Source: Thermomonas sp.
GTDB taxonomy: Bacteria > Pseudomonadota > Gammaproteobacteria > Xanthomonadales > Xanthomonadaceae
DNA length: 32,521 nt
Direction of reading: 5' to 3'
NCBI GenBank assembly: GCA_020692565.1
Contig: JAIMKJ010000026.1
Location: forward strand, 1-32,521
The notes beneath the pieces are model-generated. The model was not told where the DNA came from, did not search any database, and saw nothing but the letters and a program-made list of their open reading frames with translations. Both the position numbers and the translations under genes were made by a program. Positions 7,591 through 14,580 of this stretch are shown piece after piece; positions within the stretch are counted from its first letter, which is position 1, and each line of letters opens with the position of its first letter.

Positions 7591-8520
7591 ATGATCATCA
7601 CCAAACCGCCTTGCGGCGTGGGCAGCGCTTCGACCGCAACCACGTTTTCCGACCTCTGGAGCGTGATCCTGCTGTTGATCTCGCTCGGTTCCGGCATCGT
7701 CGCACTCATCACCAACTTCAAAAAAGCCAGTGCTTTCCTCGCCCAGGCATTCACCCTGCTCGGCATCACCACACCGGTAGCGGTGTGGCTCGCCGCGGTC
7801 GCCGCCTATGTCGCCGTGCTGATCGTCATCAGCGTCTTCTTCTACAAGAATTGCGTCGAAGAGCCCAGAGGTCTGGATACCTGTTCCTCCGGCGTGATCG
7901 AGGAAGTGTTCCCATCGTTCGAGGACTGGAGCGAATGGGTATTCCCGTTCGCGGCCAGTCATCCGCGCGTGGATGTGGTCGTCAAGCGCGATTACTGGGG
8001 TCTGGTCGACAACGGCGGCGCGACGGTCGTGTGCAACGATGACGCCGAACGGTCCCCCATCCTCAGCGCGATCTTCCACAGTTCCGAGGTTTGCGCAGCG
8101 GGCGGCGGCGCCATCGCGGGTGCGGCCATCGGTGGCATCGGCGGCATCATCGCCGCAGTGGCGATCGGCGCTGCCATCGGTTGCGCGGCATCGGGGCCGT
8201 TCTATCTGCTGTGTCTGCTGGTGGTCCTGATCATCGCCGTCATCGTGGTGACGGTGGCGGCATTGATCGGTGCGTTGATCGGCGGTCTGATCGGCAAAGC
8301 GGCTGCGGGCAGCGACGATCCGATCACCGATGGCGCTGGTTTGACCGTCGGCGACTACATCACCACCCCGGGCAATCTGATCATCATGGGCAATCTCGAC
8401 AACGCCCGCGCGTACTGGTTCGTCACCGAAGGCGGGCACACCGTACACGGCCGTTCCACCGGAAGCGCGCCGTTCAGCCACCTCGATCCGGATACGAACC
8501 TTCCTGTGGATGCGTGCTGA
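7591..8520 (+). CDS. Membrane protein with glycine-zipper helices, unknown
   Basis: 309 residues; the ATG follows AAGGAGGGCTGAATC, a strong ribosome site. It has two N-terminal helices (about 22-41 and 62-84), a soluble loop (about 86-165) with Cys88, Cys98, Cys148 and Cys168, then two long hydrophobic segments at about 170-200 and 203-236. The third is rich in small residues spaced like a glycine zipper (GGGAIAGAAIGGIGGIIAAVAIGAAIG), and the fourth ends GALIGGLIGKAAAG. The C-terminal 70 residues are soluble (DYITTPGNLIIMGNLD). Glycine zippers occur in membrane-inserting and channel proteins, so a pore or membrane-remodelling role is possible but unproven. I know no named family for it. The gene is last in the trio and followed by a hairpin. 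Confidence 0.85.
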   Translation: MIITKPPCGVGSASTATTFSDLWSVILLLISLGSGIVALITNFKKASAFLAQAFTLLGITTPVAVWLAAVAAYVAVLIVISVFFYKNCVEEPRGLDTCSSGVIEEVFPSFEDWSEWVFPFAASHPRVDVVVKRDYWGLVDNGGATVVCNDDAERSPILSAIFHSSEVCAAGGGAIAGAAIGGIGGIIAAVAIGAAIGCAASGPFYLLCLLVVLIIAVIVVTVAALIGALIGGLIGKAAAGSDDPITDGAGLTVGDYITTPGNLIIMGNLDNARAYWFVTEGGHTVHGRSTGSAPFSHLDPDTNLPVDAC

Positions 8521-8535
8521 TCGAGCCGTGTCGCG

Positions 8536-8559
8536 GGCGCTCCGGGAGACCGGGGCGCC
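8536..8559 (+). terminator. Terminator-like hairpin after the three-gene cassette
   Basis: A 10-bp stem (GGCGCTCCGG with CCGGGGCGCC, one G-U pair) closes on a GAGA tetraloop 16 bp after the stop at 8520. Only four T residues follow, 12 bp further on, so intrinsic termination is likely but not textbook. It sits between converging genes. Confidence 0.6.
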
Positions 8560-8603
8560 TGCACCTCCGAATTTTCCGATCGATCGAGAGCGTCAGGACA
8601 TCG

Positions 8604-8879
8604 CTACGGATACGCATCGATGCGAGCCCCTGCTCCACAGCCGATCCTGTCGACATGGATCGCGGCGATGCGCTCGACATCGAAGAGCGCTTTGGAACTC
8701 TGCGCAGGATTCGGCCCCGGGATCGAGATCAGTGTGAGCGTCACGAAGGCGCCTTTTTCGATGACGCCGTCGAACTCCAGTCCCTTGTCGAAAAGATAAG
8801 TGTCCCGACAGCCTTCCAACAGTACCCGGCGATCATTCGGGGTATAGGCGAACGCGAGCGTCCCTTGCACTTTACGCAT
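8604..8879 (-). CDS. Small conserved-looking protein, unknown
   Basis: A 91-residue soluble protein. The start is supported by AGGGAGACAGATC before the ATG at 8879. It contains ordered strand-like segments (TLAFAYTPNDRRVLLEGC, DTYLFDKGLEFDGVIEKGA, FVTLTLISIPG). Around residue 70 DVERIAAIHVDRIGC looks like a further strand, so a small all-beta domain is plausible. I cannot assign a family. It stands alone: it converges on the three-gene cassette and diverges from the MgtC-like gene, with 185 bp between the two starts. An overlapping minus-strand frame (8741-8965) is a shadow. Confidence 0.75.
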   Translation of the reverse strand: MRKVQGTLAFAYTPNDRRVLLEGCRDTYLFDKGLEFDGVIEKGAFVTLTLISIPGPNPAQSSKALFDVERIAAIHVDRIGCGAGARIDAYP

Positions 8880-9064
8880 GATCTGTCTCCCTGGAGCGCA
8901 ATCATGGTCTGGCCCTGTAACGTCTTTCTAGCAGGCAGCGCGTGAAGAAAGCATAAGGCCGGCACTCACAATGCGTTATGCAGCATGCGACATCCGGAAT
9001 CGTGCAATCCGCGAGGCTTCCCGGCAGCATGTTCGCCGTGTCCGGAATGCTCTAGGATCGTTGT

Positions 9065-9565
9065 ATGGACATAACCGTTTCCCTGCGGATGATCGTTGAT
9101 GTCGCGCTGGCGATGGCGCTCGGTGGCGCGATCGGCCTCGAACGCGAAATCAAGGACCGGCCCGCCGGATTCCGTACGCACATGCTGGTCGCCGGCGCAT
9201 CGGCGCTCCTGGTCTGCGTCGGGCAGATCGTCCTCGCCGACAGCAGGTTCAACACGGGCGATGGCGTCACGATGGATCCACTGCGCATGGTCGAAGCGGT
9301 CGTCGCGGGCGTTGCGTTCATCGGTGCGGGCACGATCTTCGCGCAGCGCGCGCAAGGCGCGGTGGTCGGCATCACCACCGCCGCATCGTTATTGATGGTC
9401 GCGATCATTGGCGTATCCATCGGTTTCCGCTATTACGCCATCGCAATCGGCGCGAGCGCGCTGACCCTGGTGGTGCTTGTCGTACTGCAATGGATGGAGC
9501 GGCGCCTGCCCATGCGATCGACGCAGGACGGTGGCGAAAACAGCGATGGAACGCACCCGACCTAG
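9065..9565 (+). CDS. MgtC/SapB family inner-membrane protein
   Basis: 166 residues with the MgtC/SapB signature GGAIGLERE near 20-28, then RPAGFRTHMLV (about 32-42) and GVAFIGAGTIF (about 77-87), followed by GITTAASLLMVAIIG. Four to five helices cover most of the protein. It lacks the C-terminal ACT-like domain of the longer virulence MgtC proteins, so it belongs to the short membrane-only type (about 150-170 residues). MgtC proteins modulate magnesium-linked physiology and, in Salmonella, the F-ATPase; a role here is inferred from the family. A modest ribosome site (AGGAT) precedes the ATG. It is monocistronic as far as can be seen. The tail is short and polar. Confidence 0.92.
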   Translation: MDITVSLRMIVDVALAMALGGAIGLEREIKDRPAGFRTHMLVAGASALLVCVGQIVLADSRFNTGDGVTMDPLRMVEAVVAGVAFIGAGTIFAQRAQGAVVGITTAASLLMVAIIGVSIGFRYYAIAIGASALTLVVLVVLQWMERRLPMRSTQDGGENSDGTHPT

Positions 9566-9869
9566 CATCTCCGGCATTCCGCCAGACCGCGCAACGCAAG
9601 TTCGAATTCTGCAGCGTATTGCTCATCGCGCGCGGCGTTGCCTTGCGCGTGATGCAGCGATCTCGAACCCGGTGAATTCCGATCTGCGACGTTTCCGAGC
9701 CGCGCGCTGAATCGTTGCCGATCGCCATGCATGTGATTGGCACGATCCTTGATGCACTCCTACGGACGGTGAAGTCCAGGAACGTCCTGGAACGCTTCCC
9801 GCGACGCCCCGAGGCTCCAACGCCTTCCTTTCAAGCACCCCTGCTCCATTTCCCCCGAGGAGATATCCC
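9566..9869. other. Intergenic region before the DUF2383-like gene
   Basis: 304 bp without a credible gene. Both strands carry short frames, but none has a ribosome site with coherent protein sequence. The notable element is a sigma-54-like sequence at 9737-9752. A good ribosome site (GAGGAGATATCCC) sits immediately before the ATG at 9870. Confidence 0.55.
9737..9752 (+). promoter_or_regulatory. Possible sigma-54 promoter
   Basis: TTGGCACGATCCTTGA matches the -24 element exactly (TTGGCACG) and most of the -12 element (TTGA instead of TTGC) with the required 10 bases after GG. It lies 117 bp upstream of the DUF2383-like gene, in the right orientation. The changed C at -12 weakens the case, and no enhancer-binding site was identified. 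Confidence 0.35.
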
Positions 9870-10307
9870 ATGCAAAAGGCCGATACCGTGAAAGAACTCG
9901 TGCAGATCGCCCGCGACGGCGCCATGTTCTATGAAGAGTCGATAGGCAAAGTCGAAGATCCGCGCTTGAAGTCCATCTTCGCCGACATGGCGAAGCACAA
10001 GCGGGAAGTCATCCAGTCCCTGTCGTCGACATTGCGGGTGAACGACGAGGAGGTGCCGAACGACGGCACGATCGTCGGTAAATTCAGGCAGGGCTACGCG
10101 GACCTGCGCGCTGCGATGACCAAGGACGATGCGAAGGTCTATGTCTCCCAACTGGAAGAATCGGAAGACCGGCTGCTGCATCATTTCGAGAGCGCGATCG
10201 AAGGCGTCGACGATCCTTCGGTCAGATCCCTGCTTCAAACGCACATGCCGCAGGTGCGTGCCTGCCACGACCAGATGCGCGCATTGAAGCAGGCGATCCA
10301 GCACTGA
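9870..10307 (+). CDS. DUF2383/PA2169-like four-helix-bundle protein
   Basis: 145 residues, almost entirely helical, of the ferritin-like bundle type: VKELVQIARDGAMFYEESI near 8-26, MAKHKREVIQSLSS near 45-58, a central helix with QLEESEDRLLHHFESAI, and a last helix with HMPQVRACHDQMRALKQAI. This order and spacing fit the DUF2383 (PA2169) family seen in stress-responsive proteins, whose biochemical role is not established. E22, E23, H47, E154-like positions are not all preserved as a clear di-iron set, so I do not claim metal binding. The start is fixed by GAGGAG seven bases before the ATG. The gene stands alone and is followed by a strong inverted repeat. Confidence 0.8.
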   Translation: MQKADTVKELVQIARDGAMFYEESIGKVEDPRLKSIFADMAKHKREVIQSLSSTLRVNDEEVPNDGTIVGKFRQGYADLRAAMTKDDAKVYVSQLEESEDRLLHHFESAIEGVDDPSVRSLLQTHMPQVRACHDQMRALKQAIQH

Positions 10308-10314
10308 TGCGCAC

Positions 10315-10350
10315 ACTGCCTGCCGGACGCACCACCGCCCGGCAGGCAGT
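10315..10350. terminator. Bidirectional terminator-like hairpin
   Basis: A perfect 12-bp stem (ACTGCCTGCCGG with CCGGCAGGCAGT) encloses a 12-base loop. It lies between the stops of two convergent genes (10307 plus, 10366 minus). No T-run follows on either strand, so it may block read-through by structure or act at the RNA 3' end. Confidence 0.6.
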
Positions 10351-10365
10351 ACTCCTGCGGCCGTC

Positions 10366-10647
10366 TCAGTGCGAGAACCGGCCCTGCAGCCGATGCGGCT
10401 TCACCCAGCCAGCCTCGGCATAGTGGTCGATGAAGCATACGCAGACATCGGCCATGCCGATGCTGCAGGGAAAAATCCAGACGGTGGCGTCCTGTTTGTC
10501 GCGGGTAATGAACCACAGTCCATCGCCCCCGGCCAATCCCCAACTGCCGACCCGATGCACCAGCAGATCGGCCTCGCCACGCGTCGGAACGATGGCCACG
10601 CGGATATGCGCTTCGCCCATGCTTGCGGTCTGATATACCCTGGCCAT
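10366..10647 (-). CDS. DUF6150-like small protein
   Basis: 93 residues beginning MARVYQTASMGEAHIRVAIV, then DLLVHRVGSWGLAGGDGLWF and TRDKQDATVWIF, ending in HRLQGRFSH. This matches my memory of the DUF6150 family (about 90 residues, invariant RVGSWG and ITRDKQDAT), whose function is unknown. It has no signal or membrane segment; Cys81 and Cys87-like residues may be structural. The ribosome site is excellent (TGAGGAGAAACG before the ATG). It diverges from the 111-aa gene and converges on the DUF2383-like gene across a hairpin, so it is a single-gene unit. Confidence 0.8.
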   Translation of the reverse strand: MARVYQTASMGEAHIRVAIVPTRGEADLLVHRVGSWGLAGGDGLWFITRDKQDATVWIFPCSIGMADVCVCFIDHYAEAGWVKPHRLQGRFSH

Positions 10648-10714
10648 CGTTTCTCCTCAATTGACTTGCCCGCAACGGCAACGGCTCGCATACTCGGCGC
10701 ATCGTCGCGAACGG

Positions 10715-11050
10715 ATGCGGACCATGCTGCTGGATATCCTGCTCGACCTGCGCAACGGCCGCGAACGCGTCAGCGTCATTCATCGCGTCGACAGCGCCAG
10801 GCCCGAACTGGGCACCGCGCATCCGCAGGAGGATACCCGGCGAGCCTCCATTCCAGGCGACTGGGGCTGGATCGAGCACGCCACGCGTAGCGAGGCGCCC
10901 GCCTCCATCGATGAACCCCTCCCGGCGCGCACCCGGACCATCCTCTCTTATCGCGTGCCGCCCGAAGTGCGCAGGGCCATCAACGGCGATGTGACCGATG
11001 CGCTACCGGCATCGCGCAAGCATGGAGTCGCACTCGACCTGAAGCTCTGA
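10715..11050 (+). CDS. Hypothetical protein, about 111 residues
   Basis: Codon use is consistent with its neighbours (third positions mostly G or C), which supports a real gene, but I do not recognise it. The protein starts MRTMLLDILLDLRNGRERVS and has a middle segment rich in charged and Pro residues. The C-terminus (TRTILSYRVPPEVRRAINGD, then KHGVALDLKL) is more structured. The frame is open from a TTG at 10661, but that leaves only 13 bp to the divergent DUF6150-like start, so I prefer ATG 10715 or 10724. Neither has a strong ribosome site. It converges on the last gene of the T6SS operon. Confidence 0.5.
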   Translation: MRTMLLDILLDLRNGRERVSVIHRVDSARPELGTAHPQEDTRRASIPGDWGWIEHATRSEAPASIDEPLPARTRTILSYRVPPEVRRAINGDVTDALPASRKHGVALDLKL

Positions 11051-11084
11051 TGTCGTCGAGCGCTCCCACCGCCGCATGGACTGC

Positions 11085-11897
11085 CTAGCTGCCTTCATGG
11101 CGTTCGCGTAGCGCAGCGGCCCATCCGCGAGGCAACTCGCCCAGGCCATGTTTCTTGAACTTCTGCTGCGCGTACTCGCCGACGCGCTGCCAACTGATTT
11201 CGCCCCCCGCCCCCCTGCCGATACCCTTGTCGATCGCGCGTTGGCCGGCGGAAACCGCAGCGTCGTGGCGCGACTGGGCGATCTGATGCTCCAACGGCGA
11301 TTCTTCCTGATCGCGCATCTTCTTCACCGTATCCAGCTGTGGATACTTCGATGTCAGGTGGCTCAGCAATGCGCCGGTATCGATCGCACGACCTGCGCTT
11401 CTCGCCGACCACTTCTGATGCAGCGCTTCGGCCATCAGACCTGTGCCTGCGTTGTATTCCGGATGCCGGCTCGCCTCCGACCCGAATGCGGTGGTGGCTT
11501 CGTTCACCCGCAACAAGGTCGCCGTGAACGCCGCCGGCTGCGAATACGGCTTATGGTGCCAAGTGTTGGGTTCCGGACGCAACGAGTCGCTGTGTCCTGC
11601 CACCAGCGCTTTGTTGGCCCGCGTCAATTCGGACACCTCGAAGGTCGGGAACAATTTTTCGTACTTCGTACTCTGCTTGCTCACTTGGCTGGTCGCGAGC
11701 AGTTGCGTCCAGCCGGTGCCTTCGGTCGGCGCGAAATGAACGGCCGGACCTTCGAAAACGCTGTGGCTGGCAGCGCCCGGACGCACCGCAAATGGCCCTC
11801 CGGTTTCGAGATGCCGCTGTACATCGCCCAGACTTCTCGCCCGCGGCGGTACCTGCGGAGCGAATCCCCCGGGATAGAATCCTCTGCCGTCACTCAT
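11085..11897 (-). CDS. Unknown protein, last gene of the T6SS operon
   Basis: 270 residues, soluble, no signal peptide. The N-terminus is Gly/Pro-rich (GRGFYPGGFAPQVPPRARS). The middle has TRANKALVAGHSDSLRPEPNT and ATLLRVNEATTAFGSEASRH. The C-terminal third is helical and basic (EHQIAQSRHDAAVSAGQRAIDKGIGRG, then YAQQKFKKHGLGELPRGW). The start has a good ribosome site (CAGGAGCGTACG). I do not recognise a catalytic motif. Its position 12 bp after the 119-aa gene, at the end of the operon, is where effectors or their partners are often found. That makes it a candidate effector by context only. Confidence 0.75.
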   Translation of the reverse strand: MSDGRGFYPGGFAPQVPPRARSLGDVQRHLETGGPFAVRPGAASHSVFEGPAVHFAPTEGTGWTQLLATSQVSKQSTKYEKLFPTFEVSELTRANKALVAGHSDSLRPEPNTWHHKPYSQPAAFTATLLRVNEATTAFGSEASRHPEYNAGTGLMAEALHQKWSARSAGRAIDTGALLSHLTSKYPQLDTVKKMRDQEESPLEHQIAQSRHDAAVSAGQRAIDKGIGRGAGGEISWQRVGEYAQQKFKKHGLGELPRGWAAALRERHEGS

Positions 11898-11909
11898 CGT
11901 ACGCTCCTG

Positions 11910-12269
11910 TCAGAATTTGAAGATGGGATCTTTCACGCGCCGCACCGGACTCAGCGGTCTTCGTGTCAGATGCTTGTCCTGCGACATCTCGCGCAGGCTC
12001 TGCAGATCGAGTCGCGGCGTCTGCGAGTGCGTGGCCGTATTGAACTTGATGGTCGACTTCGGGTTACTGCTTTCCTGATGCAGCAGCTTCATCGCTTCGT
12101 CGACATTCCCCTTGGTCTGCACCAGCAAGTCCCGGTGCGTTTCGGGCACCAGGTTGTGGTAACCGCTGATCAAGAGATTCTTTGCGGTATGCATCCTGTC
12201 GGTCTCGCGCACGATCTGCACGCGTTCGATGAAGGTATCGAAACCGCTGGCGTTGCGATCGATATTCAT
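11910..12269 (-). CDS. Small helical protein, unknown, T6SS operon
   Basis: 119 residues from the ATG at 12269, which overlaps the stop of the upstream methyltransferase-like gene (ATGA). A longer frame to 12446 exists, but its extra part lies inside the upstream gene and is Arg-rich shadow sequence. The first 75 residues look helical (GFDTFIERVQIVRETDRMHTA, then HRDLLVQTKGNVDEAMKLLHQ). The rest is basic and flexible (KHLTRRPLSPVRRVKDPIFKF). The size and charge could fit a chaperone or adaptor for the neighbouring 270-aa protein, but I recognise no family. Confidence 0.7.
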   Translation of the reverse strand: MNIDRNASGFDTFIERVQIVRETDRMHTAKNLLISGYHNLVPETHRDLLVQTKGNVDEAMKLLHQESSNPKSTIKFNTATHSQTPRLDLQSLREMSQDKHLTRRPLSPVRRVKDPIFKF

Positions 12270-13576
12270 GCGGACGAATCTCCATCCGGCACCCGTGGAC
12301 AGGAAGCGACATCGGTACGCGACGACGATGGGGCATGCAGATGCATCGCGAGATCCGCGATCAGCGCTGGCATGCCGTCGCACTCCCCTGCCCCGTCGCC
12401 ATGCGGGTAATGCTGCGCGCTGCAATAGGCCAACATGTCGCGCCATTGGATCAGCGCAGCGCCCTCAAGGCTCGGCCCGGCTTCCCGGATGTGCCGCGAC
12501 AGGACCGCCAGCGCACGCGGATCGCCGGCCTGCGCATGCAGCAGCGCCAGACATTGCGCGGCAGATGCGGCGGACAGCGCGCGCATCGCAAGCAGCCATT
12601 GCACGTGATCGTCGGGATGCGGGAGCCCCAGCACTTCCGGCAGACATTCCTGCAATCGGCCGCCGGCGACATCGTGCAGCGCGATGTGCAGCACGCGCCC
12701 CTCGTCGTCGCGCTGCGATTGATGGACGCTGGCCCCATGCGCTCGGTGCCAGCGCGCCAGCGCTTCGAAATTCACGCGCAGCGCATGATCCTCGACGTGG
12801 GGAGGCCGATCACGACGTTCGAAATCCAGCACCCCTGCGCGGATCTGCGCGATATCCATCGCGCCCTGATCCGATGCGCGCAAGAGCATTCGGCCGCTGC
12901 TGGCCCGCAGAAGAGCGGATAGCCTGTCCATCGCTCCGCGCGGCAGGGTGAACGCCGCGTGGTCGATGGACTGCCGATATGCCGACAACAGGCGCATCAC
13001 GCCATCGCGCTGGGTCGGCGCCCGCCATTCCATACCACCGCGACCATCGCTCCAGGCTTCCAGCAATTCACCGGCATGCGCAGCGTAGAATCCCTGCGCC
13101 ATCGACGATAACCCCTCGTGCGCCAGCACCACGATGGGATTGCGCACGATGTGCGCAGGCGTTCCCCTGCCCTCCCGATCCAGACACAGACTGCCGGCGG
13201 AGATCAGCGGTTTCAGCAAAGGGTGCGCTGCCAGACGCGCGCAGTGTTCGGCGTCGGCGCAACACACCATGTACCGGATCGGAGCGCCGCGGGGCGCGCG
13301 ACCCGAGAGCGCCTTCAATACCCGCCATGCGCGCTCACCTTCGCCGGGCGCGAGATCGATCACCCAGACGACCTCGGCCGGATCGATCGCATGCGTCGCC
13401 AGCCCGGTGAGCTGGAACGCAAGCACCGTCTGCGCATCGTCTTCCGCCTCGCGCAATGCGCGCACACGCCCGGTCACCCACGGGGGGCGACCGGCCCCGC
13501 CGAAAGGCCGCCATCGGGCACCGATGCGAGCGCTCCCGGACACGGCGTCGGAGCCGATCAGCATGCCCTGCTCCAT
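12266..13576 (-). CDS. Class I SAM-dependent methyltransferase-like protein
   Basis: 436 residues. Residues about 65-85 (AEVVWVIDLAPGEGERAWRVL) fit motif I of a Rossmann-fold methyltransferase, with acidic and Gly residues in DLAPGEG. A strand-helix pattern follows (APIRYMVCCAD, HPLLKPLISAG, then NPIVVLAHEGLSSMAQGFYAAHAGELLEAW near 145-175). The last resembles the MidA-like group. The C-terminal half (about 290-400) is helical and resembles a repeat solenoid (ALSAASAAQCLALLHAQAGDP). Substrate is unknown; modification of a secretion component or cargo is a guess from its place in the T6SS operon. Met1 is used here. Met5 (13564) has a better GGAG and is an equally good start. 85 bp separate it from the repeat protein. 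Confidence 0.6.
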   Translation of the reverse strand: MEQGMLIGSDAVSGSARIGARWRPFGGAGRPPWVTGRVRALREAEDDAQTVLAFQLTGLATHAIDPAEVVWVIDLAPGEGERAWRVLKALSGRAPRGAPIRYMVCCADAEHCARLAAHPLLKPLISAGSLCLDREGRGTPAHIVRNPIVVLAHEGLSSMAQGFYAAHAGELLEAWSDGRGGMEWRAPTQRDGVMRLLSAYRQSIDHAAFTLPRGAMDRLSALLRASSGRMLLRASDQGAMDIAQIRAGVLDFERRDRPPHVEDHALRVNFEALARWHRAHGASVHQSQRDDEGRVLHIALHDVAGGRLQECLPEVLGLPHPDDHVQWLLAMRALSAASAAQCLALLHAQAGDPRALAVLSRHIREAGPSLEGAALIQWRDMLAYCSAQHYPHGDGAGECDGMPALIADLAMHLHAPSSSRTDVASCPRVPDGDSSA

Positions 13577-13661
13577 GCATCAGCCGTCTGCCCCACGATC
13601 CTGCGCGTGGCGCGGAGGCACGCAGGCGCCTTCGCGCGCTGCATCGCGGCATCGGGCACGG

Positions 13662-14525
13662 TCATGTCCTGTCCTTGAACGGCGACAGGCCCTTGCCGTT
13701 CCTGCGGGCGATCAGCATCAGGGCGAACGGGCTCGCATCCGGACCCTGCGGCGCTTTCACGCTTGCGGATGTCGATACGGACATCGACGTGTCCATCGAA
13801 CGGATCGCGGACGCCGGTTCCGGAACGTCGTGCCCGGCGAGGGTGCGCGCCGCACCGTGCAATGCACGCAGCATCTGCACGCTCTGTCCGAACGTCGAGA
13901 GCAATCCGGGGCGCGGCCCTGCGTGCGCATCAAGTCCCGGCGTGATGGCGGGCATCAGCGACGGCTGCGCCGATTCGCTCTGGATGCCCTTCGTCACTTG
14001 GCGCAACGCACGCATGGCTTGAAACCCGTGACCGAGCGAAGATAGCAGACCCGGGTTCGGCGCCTGTTGCATCCTGCTCAGAGCGGCGACGTGCTTCTGC
14101 GCCTCCGCTGCCGCCGGGCCCGTGCTTTTGAATGCGGCTGCCGCCATCGGCGACGAACTCGCCGCCGTCTTGAATGCCGATCCGGCGGATCGTGCGGCGG
14201 AAGGCGTCTCCCTGGCCATTTCGCGCGTTGCCTGACGCAGCGAACGCATCGCAGATACGCCGTGTCGCAATGAGGACATCAACCCGCGTCCAGGCTGCGT
14301 CAACGCCTTGAGATGCGGTGTCGCCGCCTTGACCGCCGGAGCAGCACGCTTGAGCGCCGCTTTCGACGCGGGCGACGAATTGGCTGCATTCCTCAACGCA
14401 TGCTTCACGTTCACCGGTGCGTGCGCGTAGGGTTGCGCGGCTCCCGGCATCGCAATGCGCATCTTCGCCGCGATCAGCACGGCGACGGGTTTTGCGGCGG
14501 TGCCCTGACGAAACGACCGATGCAT
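13662..14525 (-). CDS. Ala-rich repeat protein, T6SS operon, unknown
   Basis: 287 residues, rich in Ala, Ser and Arg. A 26-residue motif recurs three times: about 78-103 (GRGLMSSLRHGVSAMRSLRQ), 156-181 (NPGLLSSLGHGFQAMRALRQ) and 204-229 (RPGLLSTFGQSVQMLRALHG). The first two copies are preceded by a related Ala/Lys segment (SSPASKAALKRAAPAVKAA and SSPMAAAAFKSTGPAAAEA), so the full unit is about 78 residues. Predicted structure is helical and amphipathic. There is no signal peptide. The start is set by AAAGGAGCAAGGTC. It follows tssA by 55 bp. Function is unknown; a secreted or membrane-active effector, or a scaffolding protein, is possible. Confidence 0.75.
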   Translation of the reverse strand: MHRSFRQGTAAKPVAVLIAAKMRIAMPGAAQPYAHAPVNVKHALRNAANSSPASKAALKRAAPAVKAATPHLKALTQPGRGLMSSLRHGVSAMRSLRQATREMARETPSAARSAGSAFKTAASSSPMAAAAFKSTGPAAAEAQKHVAALSRMQQAPNPGLLSSLGHGFQAMRALRQVTKGIQSESAQPSLMPAITPGLDAHAGPRPGLLSTFGQSVQMLRALHGAARTLAGHDVPEPASAIRSMDTSMSVSTSASVKAPQGPDASPFALMLIARRNGKGLSPFKDRT

Positions 14526-14580
14526 GACCTTGCTCCTTTTCGAGATTCCGTGCGATTGCGATGACGTCGTCCGCTAACCT

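Noticed and set aside
8741..8965. 74-codon minus-strand frame near the 91-aa gene
   Set aside because: It is a frame-shifted shadow of the 91-aa gene, without a ribosome site.
10235..10879. Minus-strand 214-codon frame overlapping the DUF6150-like gene
   Set aside because: It lies in another frame of the DUF6150-like gene, which has a strong ribosome site and a coherent protein.
11910..12446. Longer 178-codon version of the 119-aa gene
   Set aside because: The extra N-terminal part lies within the upstream gene and is Arg-rich; the ATGA overlap at 12269 is the natural start.
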